The notes: generated by a model not told the origin, from the sequence alone. A stretch of DNA of 15,963 nucleotides from SURF-21 sp964592775 (GCA_964592775.1 CAZQFX010000063.1:1-15963), one strand, 5' to 3'; counted from the first letter of the stretch, positions 6,896 to 14,701 are shown. Numbers and translations are program-made.

Positions 6896-8538
6896 CCTAC
6901 TGGTACCCCCGGGCCGGGAAGCCCGCCCTGGAGGGGATCGGCCTCCGGGTGGAGAGGGGCGAGTTCATCCTGCTCGCCGGGCCCACGGGCTGCGGGAAGA
7001 CCAGCCTCATGCGCCTCCTGAACGGGCTCATCCCCCACTTCCACGGGGGAAGGATGCGGGGAAAGGTCACGGTGGGGGGGCGCGATACGAGCGAGGCGAA
7101 GCCGCGGGAACTCGCCGCGCGGGTGGGCATGGTCTTCCAGGACGCGGAGGACCAGCTGGTGAGCACGACGGTGGAGAGGGAGATAACCTTCGGGCTGGAG
7201 AACGCGGGGCTGCCCGCTTCCACCATAGCCAAGAGGCTGGAGGAGATGCTGGCCGGCCTGGGCCTTTCGCACCTGCGGCGCTCCTTCATCCCGGAACTCT
7301 CGGGCGGCGAGACGCAGAAGGTCGTGCTCGCCTCCATACTGGCCCTCCATCCCGAGTTGCTGGTCCTGGACGAGCCCACTTCGCAACTGGACCCCCTGGG
7401 CGCGGAGGACCTCCTCACCGTGGTGCGGCGCATCCACGAGGAGACGGGCACCACGGTGGTCATGTCCGAGCACCGGCTGGAGAGGTGTTATCACTACGCG
7501 ACGCGGGTGATCTACATGGAGTCGGGCAGGGTGCTCTTCGACGGCCGGCCGGAGGAGGCGGCCCGCTGGTGCGGCGAGCGCGGCAAGGCCTTCCTGCCGC
7601 CGGTCTCCAGGGTCTTCGTCAAGGCGGGATGGCGGGAGATACCCCTTACCGTGAACCAGGCCAGGATATTGCTGCGCGACGGCGTCAGCACCAACGGCGG
7701 GCCCAGGAAGAAGAGCCATGTGGCGAGGGATAGACCTGCCGGGCGGGAGGAAATCCTCGCGGCCAGGGGATTGTGGTACGTGTACCCGCACGGTCCGGAG
7801 GCCCTGAAGGGCGTGGACCTCTCGCTGGAGAGCGGCTGCCGCCTGGCGGTGATGGGTGAGAACGGGGCGGGCAAGAGCACCCTGCTGCGCTGCGCGCTCG
7901 GACTGTTGCGGCCGTCGCGCGGCAAGGTCGGCCTGTTCGGGAGCGCCCCTTCGCCGGGGCGGCTGGCGGAGCTTCCCGGGAAGCTGAGCTATTGCCCGCA
8001 GAACCCCGGCACCTACTTCGTGCGTTCCTCGGTGCGGGACGAACTGCTCTATACCATGCGCTTGAGGGGATATTCGGGAGCCGAGGCGGGTGAAGCGGTC
8101 GGCCAGCAGTTGAAAAGCCTCGGCCTGGAGGAGATGGCGGACCGCAACCCCAGGGACCTGAGCAGCGGAGAGCGGGAGAAGGTGGTCATCGCGGCGGCCC
8201 TGCTCCCGCCGGTTCCGGACCTGGTGGTCATGGACGAGCCGACGCGCGGACTCGACTACGACAACAAGGGTAGAATCATTGAAGAACTCGGGAAATGCGG
8301 GAGCACGCTCCTGGTCGTCACCCACGACGTGGAGTTCGCCTCCGCGCTGGCCGACCGCGTGGCCATCATGGGAGACGGGAGGATGGTTACCGAGGGTCCG
8401 GCGGCGGAGGTATTGAGCGATTCGCTGTTCTTCTCTCCCCAGGTGAACAGGCTGCTGGGCGACGGTTACGAAGGGGTCATCCGCGAAGATGAGGCGGTAT
8501 CCATTCTGCGGGAGGTCAGGTCGAGATGCGCGCCGTGA
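6868..8538 (+). CDS. ecfA: Fused ECF transporter ATPase (two ABC domains, A and A')
   Basis: A 556-residue cytoplasmic protein that contains both ATPases of an ECF importer in one chain. The first domain has Walker A GPTGCGKT (38-45), Q91, signature LSGGE (144-148), Walker B LLVLDEP (164-170) and switch His202. The second has Walker A GENGAGKST (330-338), Q378, a slightly changed signature LSSGE (431-435), Walker B DLVVMDEP (451-458) and switch His486. Both look competent for ATP hydrolysis. A linker of about 55 residues separates the domains. I chose the ATG at 6868 because it follows AGGAG and begins with the usual ALVEIEDLTYWYP. The in-frame ATG at 6784 would add 28 residues overlapping ecfT, without family similarity. 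The gene overlaps the S-component gene by 13 bases. Single-chain double ATPases usually indicate a dedicated rather than shared module. Confidence 0.94.
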   Translation: MALVEIEDLTYWYPRAGKPALEGIGLRVERGEFILLAGPTGCGKTSLMRLLNGLIPHFHGGRMRGKVTVGGRDTSEAKPRELAARVGMVFQDAEDQLVSTTVEREITFGLENAGLPASTIAKRLEEMLAGLGLSHLRRSFIPELSGGETQKVVLASILALHPELLVLDEPTSQLDPLGAEDLLTVVRRIHEETGTTVVMSEHRLERCYHYATRVIYMESGRVLFDGRPEEAARWCGERGKAFLPPVSRVFVKAGWREIPLTVNQARILLRDGVSTNGGPRKKSHVARDRPAGREEILAARGLWYVYPHGPEALKGVDLSLESGCRLAVMGENGAGKSTLLRCALGLLRPSRGKVGLFGSAPSPGRLAELPGKLSYCPQNPGTYFVRSSVRDELLYTMRLRGYSGAEAGEAVGQQLKSLGLEEMADRNPRDLSSGEREKVVIAAALLPPVPDLVVMDEPTRGLDYDNKGRIIEELGKCGSTLLVVTHDVEFASALADRVAIMGDGRMVTEGPAAEVLSDSLFFSPQVNRLLGDGYEGVIREDEAVSILREVRSRCAP

Positions 8539-9281
8539 GATATGCCCTGGCGGCCCTGGCCGCCCTGCTGGTCTACCTGGGGGTCACGGGCGTGCCGCCC
8601 TTCGACAACTGGTCGATGAACTCGCTCTTCCTGGCGGTGATGGCTCTGGCCTTCCTTTTCCTCCGCTTCGAGGAGGGGGAATATGGCTCCCGCGAGGTGG
8701 CGGTGGTGGGAGCGCTGGCGGCGGTGGGCGCGGCGGGACGCGTCCTCTTCGTCGCTGTGCCCGGGGTGCAGCCGGTGACCTTCATCGCCATCCTCGCCGG
8801 TTACGTGTTCGGGGCCGAGCCGGGGTTCATGGTGGGGGCCCTGGCCGCGCTGCTCAGCAATATCTTCCTGGGCCAGGGGCCCTGGACGCCCTGGCAGATG
8901 CTCGCCTGGGGACTGGCCGGCGCCAGTGGGGGATTGCTGTCCGCGGCCTTGAAGAGGCGGGTGAAGGTCGTGCCTATCGCGGCCCTCTGCACCGCCTGGG
9001 GCTTCCTCTTCGGCTGGATGATGAACCTGTGGTTCTGGCTGTCGTTCGTATATCCCCTGACCTTCAGGTCGCTGGCGGCCGCCAACCTGGCCAGCTTATG
9101 GTTCGATCTCTTCCATGCCGCCGGGAACCTGGCCTTCGCCGTTTTCCTGACCTTGCCGATGGCCACGATGCTCCTGCGCTTCCGGGAGCGCTTCACGGTG
9201 GAGTACGTGGTGGAGGCCGCGCGTGCCCCGCGCGAGCCGTTACTTTCGAGCCCAGGTGGTGATGATCTTGCCGAGGTTTAG
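8526..9281 (+). CDS. ECF transporter substrate-binding S component, putative corrinoid specificity
   Basis: A 251-residue protein with about six membrane helices, encoded directly after the ATPase with a 13-base overlap and a GGGAGGT ribosome site (8510-8516). The body shows features seen in vitamin S components: GAAGRVLFVAVPGVQPVTFI, AGYVFGAEPGFMVGALAALLSN and GQGPWTPWQMLAWGLAGASGG. The last is a loop/helix pattern seen in the broad ECF-S families. S components set substrate choice and contact the solvent-side ligand. It is not CbiM, because the MHIPDG-type metal-binding N-terminus is absent, so cobalt ion uptake is unlikely. Control by a cobalamin riboswitch and the neighbouring DUF4430 and toroid proteins point to cobalamin or another corrinoid. 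Specificity is inferred from context. The cytoplasmic tail (about 215-251) is longer than the transport core needs. Confidence 0.85.
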   Translation: MRAVRYALAALAALLVYLGVTGVPPFDNWSMNSLFLAVMALAFLFLRFEEGEYGSREVAVVGALAAVGAAGRVLFVAVPGVQPVTFIAILAGYVFGAEPGFMVGALAALLSNIFLGQGPWTPWQMLAWGLAGASGGLLSAALKRRVKVVPIAALCTAWGFLFGWMMNLWFWLSFVYPLTFRSLAAANLASLWFDLFHAAGNLAFAVFLTLPMATMLLRFRERFTVEYVVEAARAPREPLLSSPGGDDLAEV

Positions 9282-10569
9282 AACGCCCCTGTTCGTGGCG
9301 GTCTTAGCCGCGGGCCTTATGGCCGCCTTTCCCGCCCTGCCGGCGGCAGCGGGCACGGGGGAGGGGATAGCCTTCATCGGGGAACACCAGATGCCCGACG
9401 GGGGCTTCGCGGAACCGGGGAGGACCGGCGGGGCCGATGCCACTACCGCCTGGTGCATCATGGCGCTCCGCGCCGGTGGCGTGGACCCCCGCGGGATAAA
9501 GCAGGGGGGCCGCTCCCCAGTGGATTTCCTGGCCACGCAGTCGGGAAACTGGCGCAGCGTCACCGACTACGAGAGGACCCTGCTCGCCGCCGCGGCGGCC
9601 GGCGAGGACCCCAGGTCCTTCGGGGGCGTCGATCTCCTGGCCAAGGTGCAGTCCTACCAGAAGCCCGGAGGCAACATAGGAGACGCGATCAACTCCAACG
9701 CGTTCGGCATCCTCTCCTACAAGGCGGCCGGCCTGGCGATACCGCCCGGCGCGGTGGATTGGCACGTGAAGAATCAGAACGGCGACGGCGGGTGGGGAAA
9801 CAACCCCGGCGCCGCCAGCAATCCCGACATGACCGCGGCCTCCGTCATGGCCTTGAGGGCGGCGGGGGTAAGCCCGGATGAGCCCTCCATAAGATCCGCG
9901 CTGGGGTATCTCCGTTCCATCCAGAACGGAGACGGCGGCTTCTCTTTCCAGCCGGGCTCCTCTGACGTATCCGCGACCGCCTGGTGCGTGCAGGCCATAG
10001 TGGCGGCGGGCCAGGACCCCGCCGGCGCGGGGTGGTCGAAGAACGGCAACACGCCCTATGGTTTCGTGGCCTCGATGCAGGCTCCCGACGGGCGTTTCTA
10101 CTGGATGGAGGGAGCGGACAAGAACCCGGTCTGGACGACCGCCTACGCCGTGTGCGCCCTTGCCGGGAAGCCCTTCCCCGTCGGCGCCACCGGCCCCGGC
10201 GGCCCTCCCGCCGGGCAGGGAGGAGAGGCGAACCGGGATACCGCCGGCGATCAGCCCTCTCCTTTGCCCGGCGGTTCCATAGAGGGGACGGCGCCCGGCG
10301 GCGAGGAGACGAAGGACGAGGGAGTGACGGCGCAAGCGGAGGACGGCCCGCTGGAATCCGGGGATGCCGCAGCGGCGCAGGAGGGAAAAGAGGACGAGAT
10401 CCCGACTGCTTCGCGGGCGGAAGCGGCCGGAGGGACACGGGGGGATGAATCTCGCGCCGGCACCTCCTTCCTGGCATGGCTGATACCCCCGCTGGTGGCG
10501 GTTCCCCTGCTCGCGCTGGGAGGCTGGCGCCTGTACCGCAGATACAACTACCGTCAACGGTATAAATAA
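9262..10569 (+). CDS. Surface alpha/alpha-toroid protein (prenyltransferase/cobalamin-binding fold) with C-terminal anchor
   Basis: A 435-residue protein and last gene of the unit. I start it at the ATG at 9262, after AGGTGG, because this gives a clean signal peptide (ILPRFR, hydrophobic core, cut near PAAA/GTG). A GTG at 9223 is also in frame. The gene overlaps the S-component gene by 20 bases. Residues about 33-305 carry repeated helical pairs with Q..DGG turns: HQMPDGGF (42-49), NQNGDGGWG (171-179), IQNGDGGFSF (220-229) and MQAPDGRFYW (272-281). This is the terpene-cyclase/prenyltransferase-type alpha/alpha toroid, the fold class also used by the N-terminal barrel of intrinsic factor and transcobalamin. 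No DxDD cyclase acid motif or zinc ligands are seen, so enzymatic prenyl chemistry is unlikely. Residues about 307-402 are a Gly/Pro/Glu-rich linker, then a membrane helix (403-421) and a basic tail. The toroid should face outward. A cobalamin-binding role is inferred from context. Confidence 0.83.
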   Translation: MILPRFRTPLFVAVLAAGLMAAFPALPAAAGTGEGIAFIGEHQMPDGGFAEPGRTGGADATTAWCIMALRAGGVDPRGIKQGGRSPVDFLATQSGNWRSVTDYERTLLAAAAAGEDPRSFGGVDLLAKVQSYQKPGGNIGDAINSNAFGILSYKAAGLAIPPGAVDWHVKNQNGDGGWGNNPGAASNPDMTAASVMALRAAGVSPDEPSIRSALGYLRSIQNGDGGFSFQPGSSDVSATAWCVQAIVAAGQDPAGAGWSKNGNTPYGFVASMQAPDGRFYWMEGADKNPVWTTAYAVCALAGKPFPVGATGPGGPPAGQGGEANRDTAGDQPSPLPGGSIEGTAPGGEETKDEGVTAQAEDGPLESGDAAAAQEGKEDEIPTASRAEAAGGTRGDESRAGTSFLAWLIPPLVAVPLLALGGWRLYRRYNYRQRYK

Positions 10570-10732
10570 TGCAACGTCTCCTATATCAAATCCCTTTTGT
10601 TGAGCCGCAGCATCCTTACTCCGACCGTTGCATTCAATACGCAGCGATATATAATTTCTCCGGTCGGTAAATACGGTAATGTACCGATAGCGCAATGTTC
10701 CTCGAATGCGTGCGTATTTATGGATCGGGGCA
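10568..10732. other. AT-rich trailer with a 9-bp inverted repeat
   Basis: This stretch after the toroid gene is clearly lower in GC than the flanking genes. It contains the perfect inverted pair AATGCAACG (10568-10576) and CGTTGCATT (10626-10634), separated by 49 bases. The related pieces CGACCG (10622-10627) and CGGTCGG also occur. No open reading frame is convincing. It may be a structured 3' untranslated region ahead of the terminator. Confidence 0.4.
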
Positions 10733-10773
10733 CTCAGTACACCGTAATTATGAAGCGGTGTACTGAGGTTTTT
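10733..10773 (+). terminator. Intrinsic terminator of the cobalamin unit
   Basis: CTCAGTACACCG (10733-10744) pairs perfectly with CGGTGTACTGAG (10756-10767) across an 11-base loop. The stem is followed by GTTTTTCC with five T (10769-10773). It lies 163 bases after the toroid gene stop and is the first terminator seen after the leader terminator. That supports a single transcript from the propeller gene to the toroid gene. Confidence 0.88.
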
Positions 10774-11057
10774 CCTTGAAGCGTGCGAGGCAGCAGGGCC
10801 ATATATCATCGAGACGGCTGGATCACCATCGATCGCTCCGTGGCTTCCTCGCGTGTCCGAGGCGGCTGGGGGAACCCGGGTAGAGTCCGTGTTGAGCGGG
10901 ATGTATCACACCACCCCGGCAGCTACCGGCGGCGCCGTTCCGGATTCCTGTATTATGGGATATAGATGGCGGGATGACGGCAACGCGGCGCCTGCGGCGG
11001 ATGGGGGCAGGAAGAGCGCTCGCGGGCGCAGAAAGACTATACGCGGGAGGACGTATA
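10774..11057 (+). other. Intergenic region upstream of the CapA-like gene
   Basis: Returns to high GC after the terminator. An AT-rich patch around 10950-10965 (TATTATGGGATATAG) might contain a -10 element for the downstream gene, but no good -35 partner is visible. An ATG at 10974 is in frame with the CapA-like gene but is not preferred as its start. GGGAGG at 11045-11050 is the ribosome site for the TTG at 11058. Confidence 0.4.
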
Positions 11058-12230
11058 TTGACCAGGACTACGCAGAGCAGGCTTAAGCGCCAGCGGGCAA
11101 AACGCCAGGCTATCTTCCTGGTACTCGGGTGCACGGCGGTCGTCGGGCTGGTGCTGCTGGTCTTCTCGCTTACCGCGCCGCATTACGACGAGGACTACGA
11201 AGCGCCCTCCGTGCAGGCGGCGGGCGAGGTCGTCGAGGCTTCCGAAGCCGCCTCCGTTACGGATACCGATACCGTCGCGCCTCCCCTCAGCCTGGGTGTC
11301 GGAGGCGACGTCACCTTCGGCCCCGGGGTATCCGAGATCGTCGAGCGCGAGGGACTGGGCTATCCCTGGGGCGAGATATCCTCGCTCTTCGGGGACTACG
11401 ATTTCACGGTGGCAAACCTGGAGGGGCCTCTCTGCCGGGGGGACGATACCAATCCCAACCAGCCATCCGTGTACATGAAGGGGGACCTGTCGTGCGCGGC
11501 GCCCATGGCGGACGCCGGGATCGACGCGCTGAGCCTGGCCAACGACCACATCATGGATTACGGCGCATCGGGGCTGGAGGAGACCCTGAACAACCTGCGG
11601 GCGGAACAGCTCGGGGCTTTCGGGGCGGGTTCGGACAGCCGCGCGGCGGAGCAGCCGCTGGTGCTCGAGGCGGATAACGGGGCGGACATCGCCCTGCTCT
11701 CTTTCTGCGACGTGGCCCCGCCGGGCTATGCCGCCGGCGATGGCTCTCCGGGCGTAGCGCAGGCCTGCCCCGAGCGCATCTCCGAGGCCGTGGGACAGGT
11801 GGCGCAGCGGTCGCCCTACGTGGCCGTGTTCATGCACTGGGGCGACATAGGGTCGTCCGAGATATCGGCGCGCCAGAGAGAACTGGCACTGGCCTGCGTG
11901 CGGGCGGGCGCCGACCTCGTGGTGGGATGCCATCCCCGCGTCGTACAGGGGATAGAGGTGCTGGAAGGGGTGCCCGTGCTTTATTCCCTCGGCAGCCTGG
12001 TCTTCTCCCCGGAGACAAAGAAGGGAAAGAGCGCCATCTTCGCCGGATGCCGTTTCAACGGCGGCAGGCTGGACGGACTGGAAGTGATACCCCTGGGGGT
12101 GGAGGGCGCGAAGCCCGCGGTCCTCACGGGCGAGGACGCCCTGGAAGTTCTGCGGCAGCTCGGCGCGGCCTCTCCCGGCATTGAGCTAGAGGTGTCCCCT
12201 GCCACCGGCACCGCGAACCTGAAGTTCTAA
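11058..12230 (+). CDS. Membrane-anchored CapA-family (PGA_cap-like) protein with altered metal-site motifs
   Basis: A 390-residue protein. I choose the TTG at 11058 because GGGAGG sits seven bases upstream and the protein then begins with a basic tail and one membrane helix (about residues 18-38). An in-frame ATG at 10974 would put 28 more residues before that. After an acidic linker, residues about 77-320 follow the CapA metallophosphoesterase-like order: GGDVTF (82-87), VANLEG (118-123), SLANDHIMDYG (159-169), FMHWGD (258-263), DLVVGCHPRVVQG (286-298) and VLYSLGSLVF (307-316). Typical members have ANNH and HPHV(L/V)Q. Here Asp replaces the second Asn, and Arg294 replaces the second His of the HPH pair. 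Family members act in poly-gamma-glutamate or other cell-surface polymer work, with often unproven chemistry. The changed residues could mean altered or lost metal binding. No capsule genes are adjacent, and the gene looks monocistronic. Confidence 0.85.
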   Translation: MTRTTQSRLKRQRAKRQAIFLVLGCTAVVGLVLLVFSLTAPHYDEDYEAPSVQAAGEVVEASEAASVTDTDTVAPPLSLGVGGDVTFGPGVSEIVEREGLGYPWGEISSLFGDYDFTVANLEGPLCRGDDTNPNQPSVYMKGDLSCAAPMADAGIDALSLANDHIMDYGASGLEETLNNLRAEQLGAFGAGSDSRAAEQPLVLEADNGADIALLSFCDVAPPGYAAGDGSPGVAQACPERISEAVGQVAQRSPYVAVFMHWGDIGSSEISARQRELALACVRAGADLVVGCHPRVVQGIEVLEGVPVLYSLGSLVFSPETKKGKSAIFAGCRFNGGRLDGLEVIPLGVEGAKPAVLTGEDALEVLRQLGAASPGIELEVSPATGTANLKF

Positions 12231-12265
12231 GGGGCCAGCCATCCATGTCACGCGGCCGCGACACC

Positions 12266-12742
12266 ACGGATGAAATTGCAGGCCGCTATTTTTATGGCAG
12301 GGAGGCTGCCGCCCAAACCATGCGTCAGACATATCGCTCTCCACATATTCACCGAAATGGCCCATTGTTGACAGCCGGCCTCCATTATGATGTCTATTTT
12401 GCCGCAATTTTGGTAGAGCGGGATTCGTACGAGGTTTATGCGACAGGCTCCCGGCCCCTGCCGATCCCCTTCCAGGGCTGACCCCAGGTGGGACGGATGA
12501 AATTGCAGGCCGCTATTTTTATGGCAGGGAGGCTGCCGCCCAAACCANNNNNNNNNNNNNNNNNNNNNNNNNNNNNNNNNNNNNNNNNNNNNNNNNNNNN
12601 NNNNNNNNNNNNNNNNNNNNNNNNNNNNNNNNNNNNNNNNNNNNNNNTTGCCGCAATTTTGGTAGAGCGGGATTCGTACGAGGTTTATGCGACAGGCTCC
12701 CGACCCCTGCCGATCCCCTTCCAGGGCTGACCCCAGGTGGGA
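12266..12742. repeat. 227-bp tandem direct repeat, second copy interrupted by a gap
   Basis: Unit 1 is 12266-12492. Unit 2 starts at 12493: its first 55 bases (12493-12547) equal 12266-12320. After 100 N, 12648-12742 equals 12399-12493 apart from one change (G at 12454, A at 12703). The bases missing from unit 2 correspond to 12321-12398, 78 bases, against the nominal 100 N. Exact matches of 55 bases on both gap edges suggest the assembler (k=55) collapsed a true tandem duplication. More than two units are possible. Confidence 0.8.
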
Positions 12743-12744
12743 TT

Positions 12745-12844
12745 NNNNNNNNNNNNNNNNNNNNNNNNNNNNNNNNNNNNNNNNNNNNNNNNNNNNNNNN
12801 NNNNNNNNNNNNNNNNNNNNNNNNNNNNNNNNNNNNNNNNNNNN
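12745..12844. other. Third assembly gap (100 N)
   Basis: The left edge ends GTGGGATT (12737-12744) and the right edge starts GTGGGATT (12845-12852). This is an 8-base overlap rather than the 55-base overlap seen at the other gaps. The gap may be closed by simply overlapping these ends, or further repeat units may be missing here. Confidence 0.7.
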
Positions 12845-13046
12845 GTGGGATTTGGCAGCCCCCCATATTCCAAACCGGGGGTCGGGTCTTCTTCGTGCAC
12901 CGATCGATCGCCCGGGATCGGCGTCACGGGCGATGAAGTCTGTCCGCCGCTGAGGAACATCGCGCAGGTGGAGGGAACGGACGAGCCATGGAGCGAGACC
13001 GTTACCCGCGTCCCGGGCCGGAACGATGTCCGCATGCATTATGCAT

Positions 13047-13052
13047 TATATT
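13047..13052 (+). promoter_or_regulatory. Possible -10 element giving a leaderless tilS transcript
   Basis: TATATT at 13047-13052 lies seven bases before the ATG at 13059, so a transcript starting at the usual distance would begin at or next to that ATG. No Shine-Dalgarno sequence precedes any of the candidate starts (13026, 13041, 13059). The -35 region is not convincing. Confidence 0.35.
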
Positions 13053-13058
13053 AGTGAT

Positions 13059-14516
13059 ATGAAATGGGAGAAGGAACGTTTCGAGGTCATCACCAGGGTC
13101 AGGGAGACACTGCGCCGCTGGCCCATGTTCGAGCGCGGGAGCCTTGTGGCGGTGGCGGTCTCGGGCGGGGCGGACTCGCTGGTACTCCTGGACGTCCTGG
13201 CGCAACTGGCGGGGGAGGAGGGCATAAGCCTGCGCGTGGTCCACGTGGACCATGGTGTGCGCGAGGACTCCGCGGAGGACGCGGCCTACGTGAGGCGCGT
13301 CGCCGGCCACTATGGCCTGGAGTGCTCCGTGCACGCGGTCGAGGTGCCGGAGAGCCCGGGCATGAGCCCGGAGGAAAGGCTGAGGGAAGCCCGCTACGGC
13401 GCTTTTTGCGAGGAACTGGAGAGGAGCGGGGCGAAACGGCTGGCCACGGGGCATACCGCGGACGACCGCGTGGAGACCATGCTGCTGCGCATCCTCACCG
13501 GCGCCGGGCCGCGTGGCCTGGGATCCATACCGCCCGTGCGGCCGCCCTTCGTCAGGCCCCTGATCCGCGTGTGGAGGCGCGAGGTGGAGGAATACGCCCG
13601 CTTTCTTCCCTTCCCCCCCAGGCTCGACGCCACCAACATGGACACCTCCATCCCCCGCAACCGCGTCCGGCACCGGCTGCTCCCCCTGCTGGAGCGGGAA
13701 TACAATCCATCCGTGAAACGGGTGCTCCTGGACGGGGCGGAGATGCTCGCGTCGCTGGCGGAGGTCGTGGAGGAACTCGCGCGGGAGAGCGGGGAGGAGG
13801 ACGTGTCGGTGTCGGCCATGGGAGACGAGATCGACGTGGAGGGGCTGCGTTCGCGGCCGCCGGCGGTGCAGCGCGAGGTGATCGCGGCTTCGCTGCGCCG
13901 GCTGGGGCTGGAGCCCGGCTTCGGCCTGGTGGAGGATATACGCGGGAAGCTCCTGGACGCCGAGGGCAATTCCCGCCTCGACATCGGGCCGGGGTACGCC
14001 GCCCGCCGTGTATACGGACGCGTCATCCTCGGCCCGGAACCGCCACGTCCACCCCTCCCGACTACGCGTATCCCGGACGAGGGGACGTACCACATCCCGG
14101 GAGCGGGCCTGCGGCTGGAGGTAAACACGCGTCCCCGCGGGAACGAGAATCCCCGCGAGGAGACGGAGGGCCCCCATGAGGCGTGGCTGGATGCGGACCG
14201 AATGTCCTTCCCCCTGCTGGCGAGGGGCGTCCGCGCCGGCGACCTCTTCCATCCCCTGGGGGCGCCGGGAAGGCGCAAGCTGCAGGATTTCCTGGTGGAT
14301 GCCAAGGTTCCCCGTGAAGACAGGCCGCGCATCGTGGTCATCGAGTCGGCGGGGGAGATCGCCTGGGTCGCGGGGATGCGCATCGACGAGAGGTTCAAGG
14401 TGCGCGGGGATACAGGGCGCGTGGCGGTGCTTAAGGTGACGCCATGGGAGGAACGGGAGGACGTCCACGGGACGGCGATTCAGGCGGAGAGGATTGAGGA
14501 CGATAAGAAGGTATAG
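13059..14516 (+). CDS. tilS: tRNA(Ile)-lysidine synthase
   Basis: A 485-residue enzyme that uses ATP and lysine to convert C34 of the CAU anticodon of tRNA-Ile2 into lysidine, changing its reading from AUG to AUA. The N-terminal PP-loop ATPase shows SGGADS at residues 35-40, followed by HVDHGVR (62-68), ATGHTADDRVET and the conserved LDATNMDTSIPRNRVRHRLLPLL segment. The C-terminal domain is present (RGVRAGDLFHPLGAPGRRKLQDFLVDAKVPREDRPRI, then IAWVAGMRIDERFKV), so this is the long form. The start at 13059 gives the usual 30-odd residues before the PP-loop. ATGs at 13026 and 13041 are in frame but also lack a ribosome site. It leads the common tilS-hpt-ftsH order, with 185 bases of noncoding sequence before hpt. 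No terminator was noticed there. Confidence 0.94.
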   Translation: MKWEKERFEVITRVRETLRRWPMFERGSLVAVAVSGGADSLVLLDVLAQLAGEEGISLRVVHVDHGVREDSAEDAAYVRRVAGHYGLECSVHAVEVPESPGMSPEERLREARYGAFCEELERSGAKRLATGHTADDRVETMLLRILTGAGPRGLGSIPPVRPPFVRPLIRVWRREVEEYARFLPFPPRLDATNMDTSIPRNRVRHRLLPLLEREYNPSVKRVLLDGAEMLASLAEVVEELARESGEEDVSVSAMGDEIDVEGLRSRPPAVQREVIAASLRRLGLEPGFGLVEDIRGKLLDAEGNSRLDIGPGYAARRVYGRVILGPEPPRPPLPTTRIPDEGTYHIPGAGLRLEVNTRPRGNENPREETEGPHEAWLDADRMSFPLLARGVRAGDLFHPLGAPGRRKLQDFLVDAKVPREDRPRIVVIESAGEIAWVAGMRIDERFKVRGDTGRVAVLKVTPWEEREDVHGTAIQAERIEDDKKV

Positions 14517-14701
14517 GGCGGCAGGGAAAGGCGCGCCCAATACGGGCAGGAGCTCTTTTAATGGCATGCCCTGGTGTAAGGAGATCGGGCAGCGGCAACC
14601 GGACGCCGGGACGGATGTTCCAACCGGATGCGGACGGGCGGACGGCGCCGCGGTTGAGCCAGGTCAGGCGCTCGCCGCCGAGAAGGGAGGATAATCGGGA
14701 T

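Larger units (their letters stand above)
12231..13046. other. Intergenic region with tandem duplication and two assembly gaps
   Basis: About 800 bases between the CapA-like gene and tilS hold no supported gene. They contain a 227-bp tandem repeat, two 100-N gaps (12548-12647 and 12745-12844), and from 12845 a unique stretch of about 200 bases. That stretch includes an inverted 13-base piece of the intergenic repeat (12873-12885) and a CGATCGATCG palindrome near 12900. Small open frames across the repeat (for example 12245-12481) have no ribosome site or recognisable protein and are not called. No terminator with a T-run was found after the CapA-like gene. Confidence 0.5.

Noticed and set aside
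5975..9281. ECF genes as a cobalt or nickel importer (CbiMNQO type)
   Set aside because: No CbiM-type metal-binding N-terminus and no CbiN are present. The S component looks like a vitamin-type protein.
9262..10569. Toroid protein as a squalene-hopene or terpene cyclase
   Set aside because: The fold signals fit, but the DxDD catalytic motif is missing, and the protein is secreted and anchored within a transporter operon.
12368..12391. Promoter within the 227-bp repeat (TTGACA ... TATGAT)
   Set aside because: The two boxes are only 12 bases apart. The alternative -10 (TCTATT) is weak, and no gene follows.
12245..12742. CRISPR array or small protein gene in the repeated region
   Set aside because: The unit is 227 bp with only two copies, not short repeats with unique spacers. 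The small frames lack a ribosome site and family similarity, and they run into gaps.
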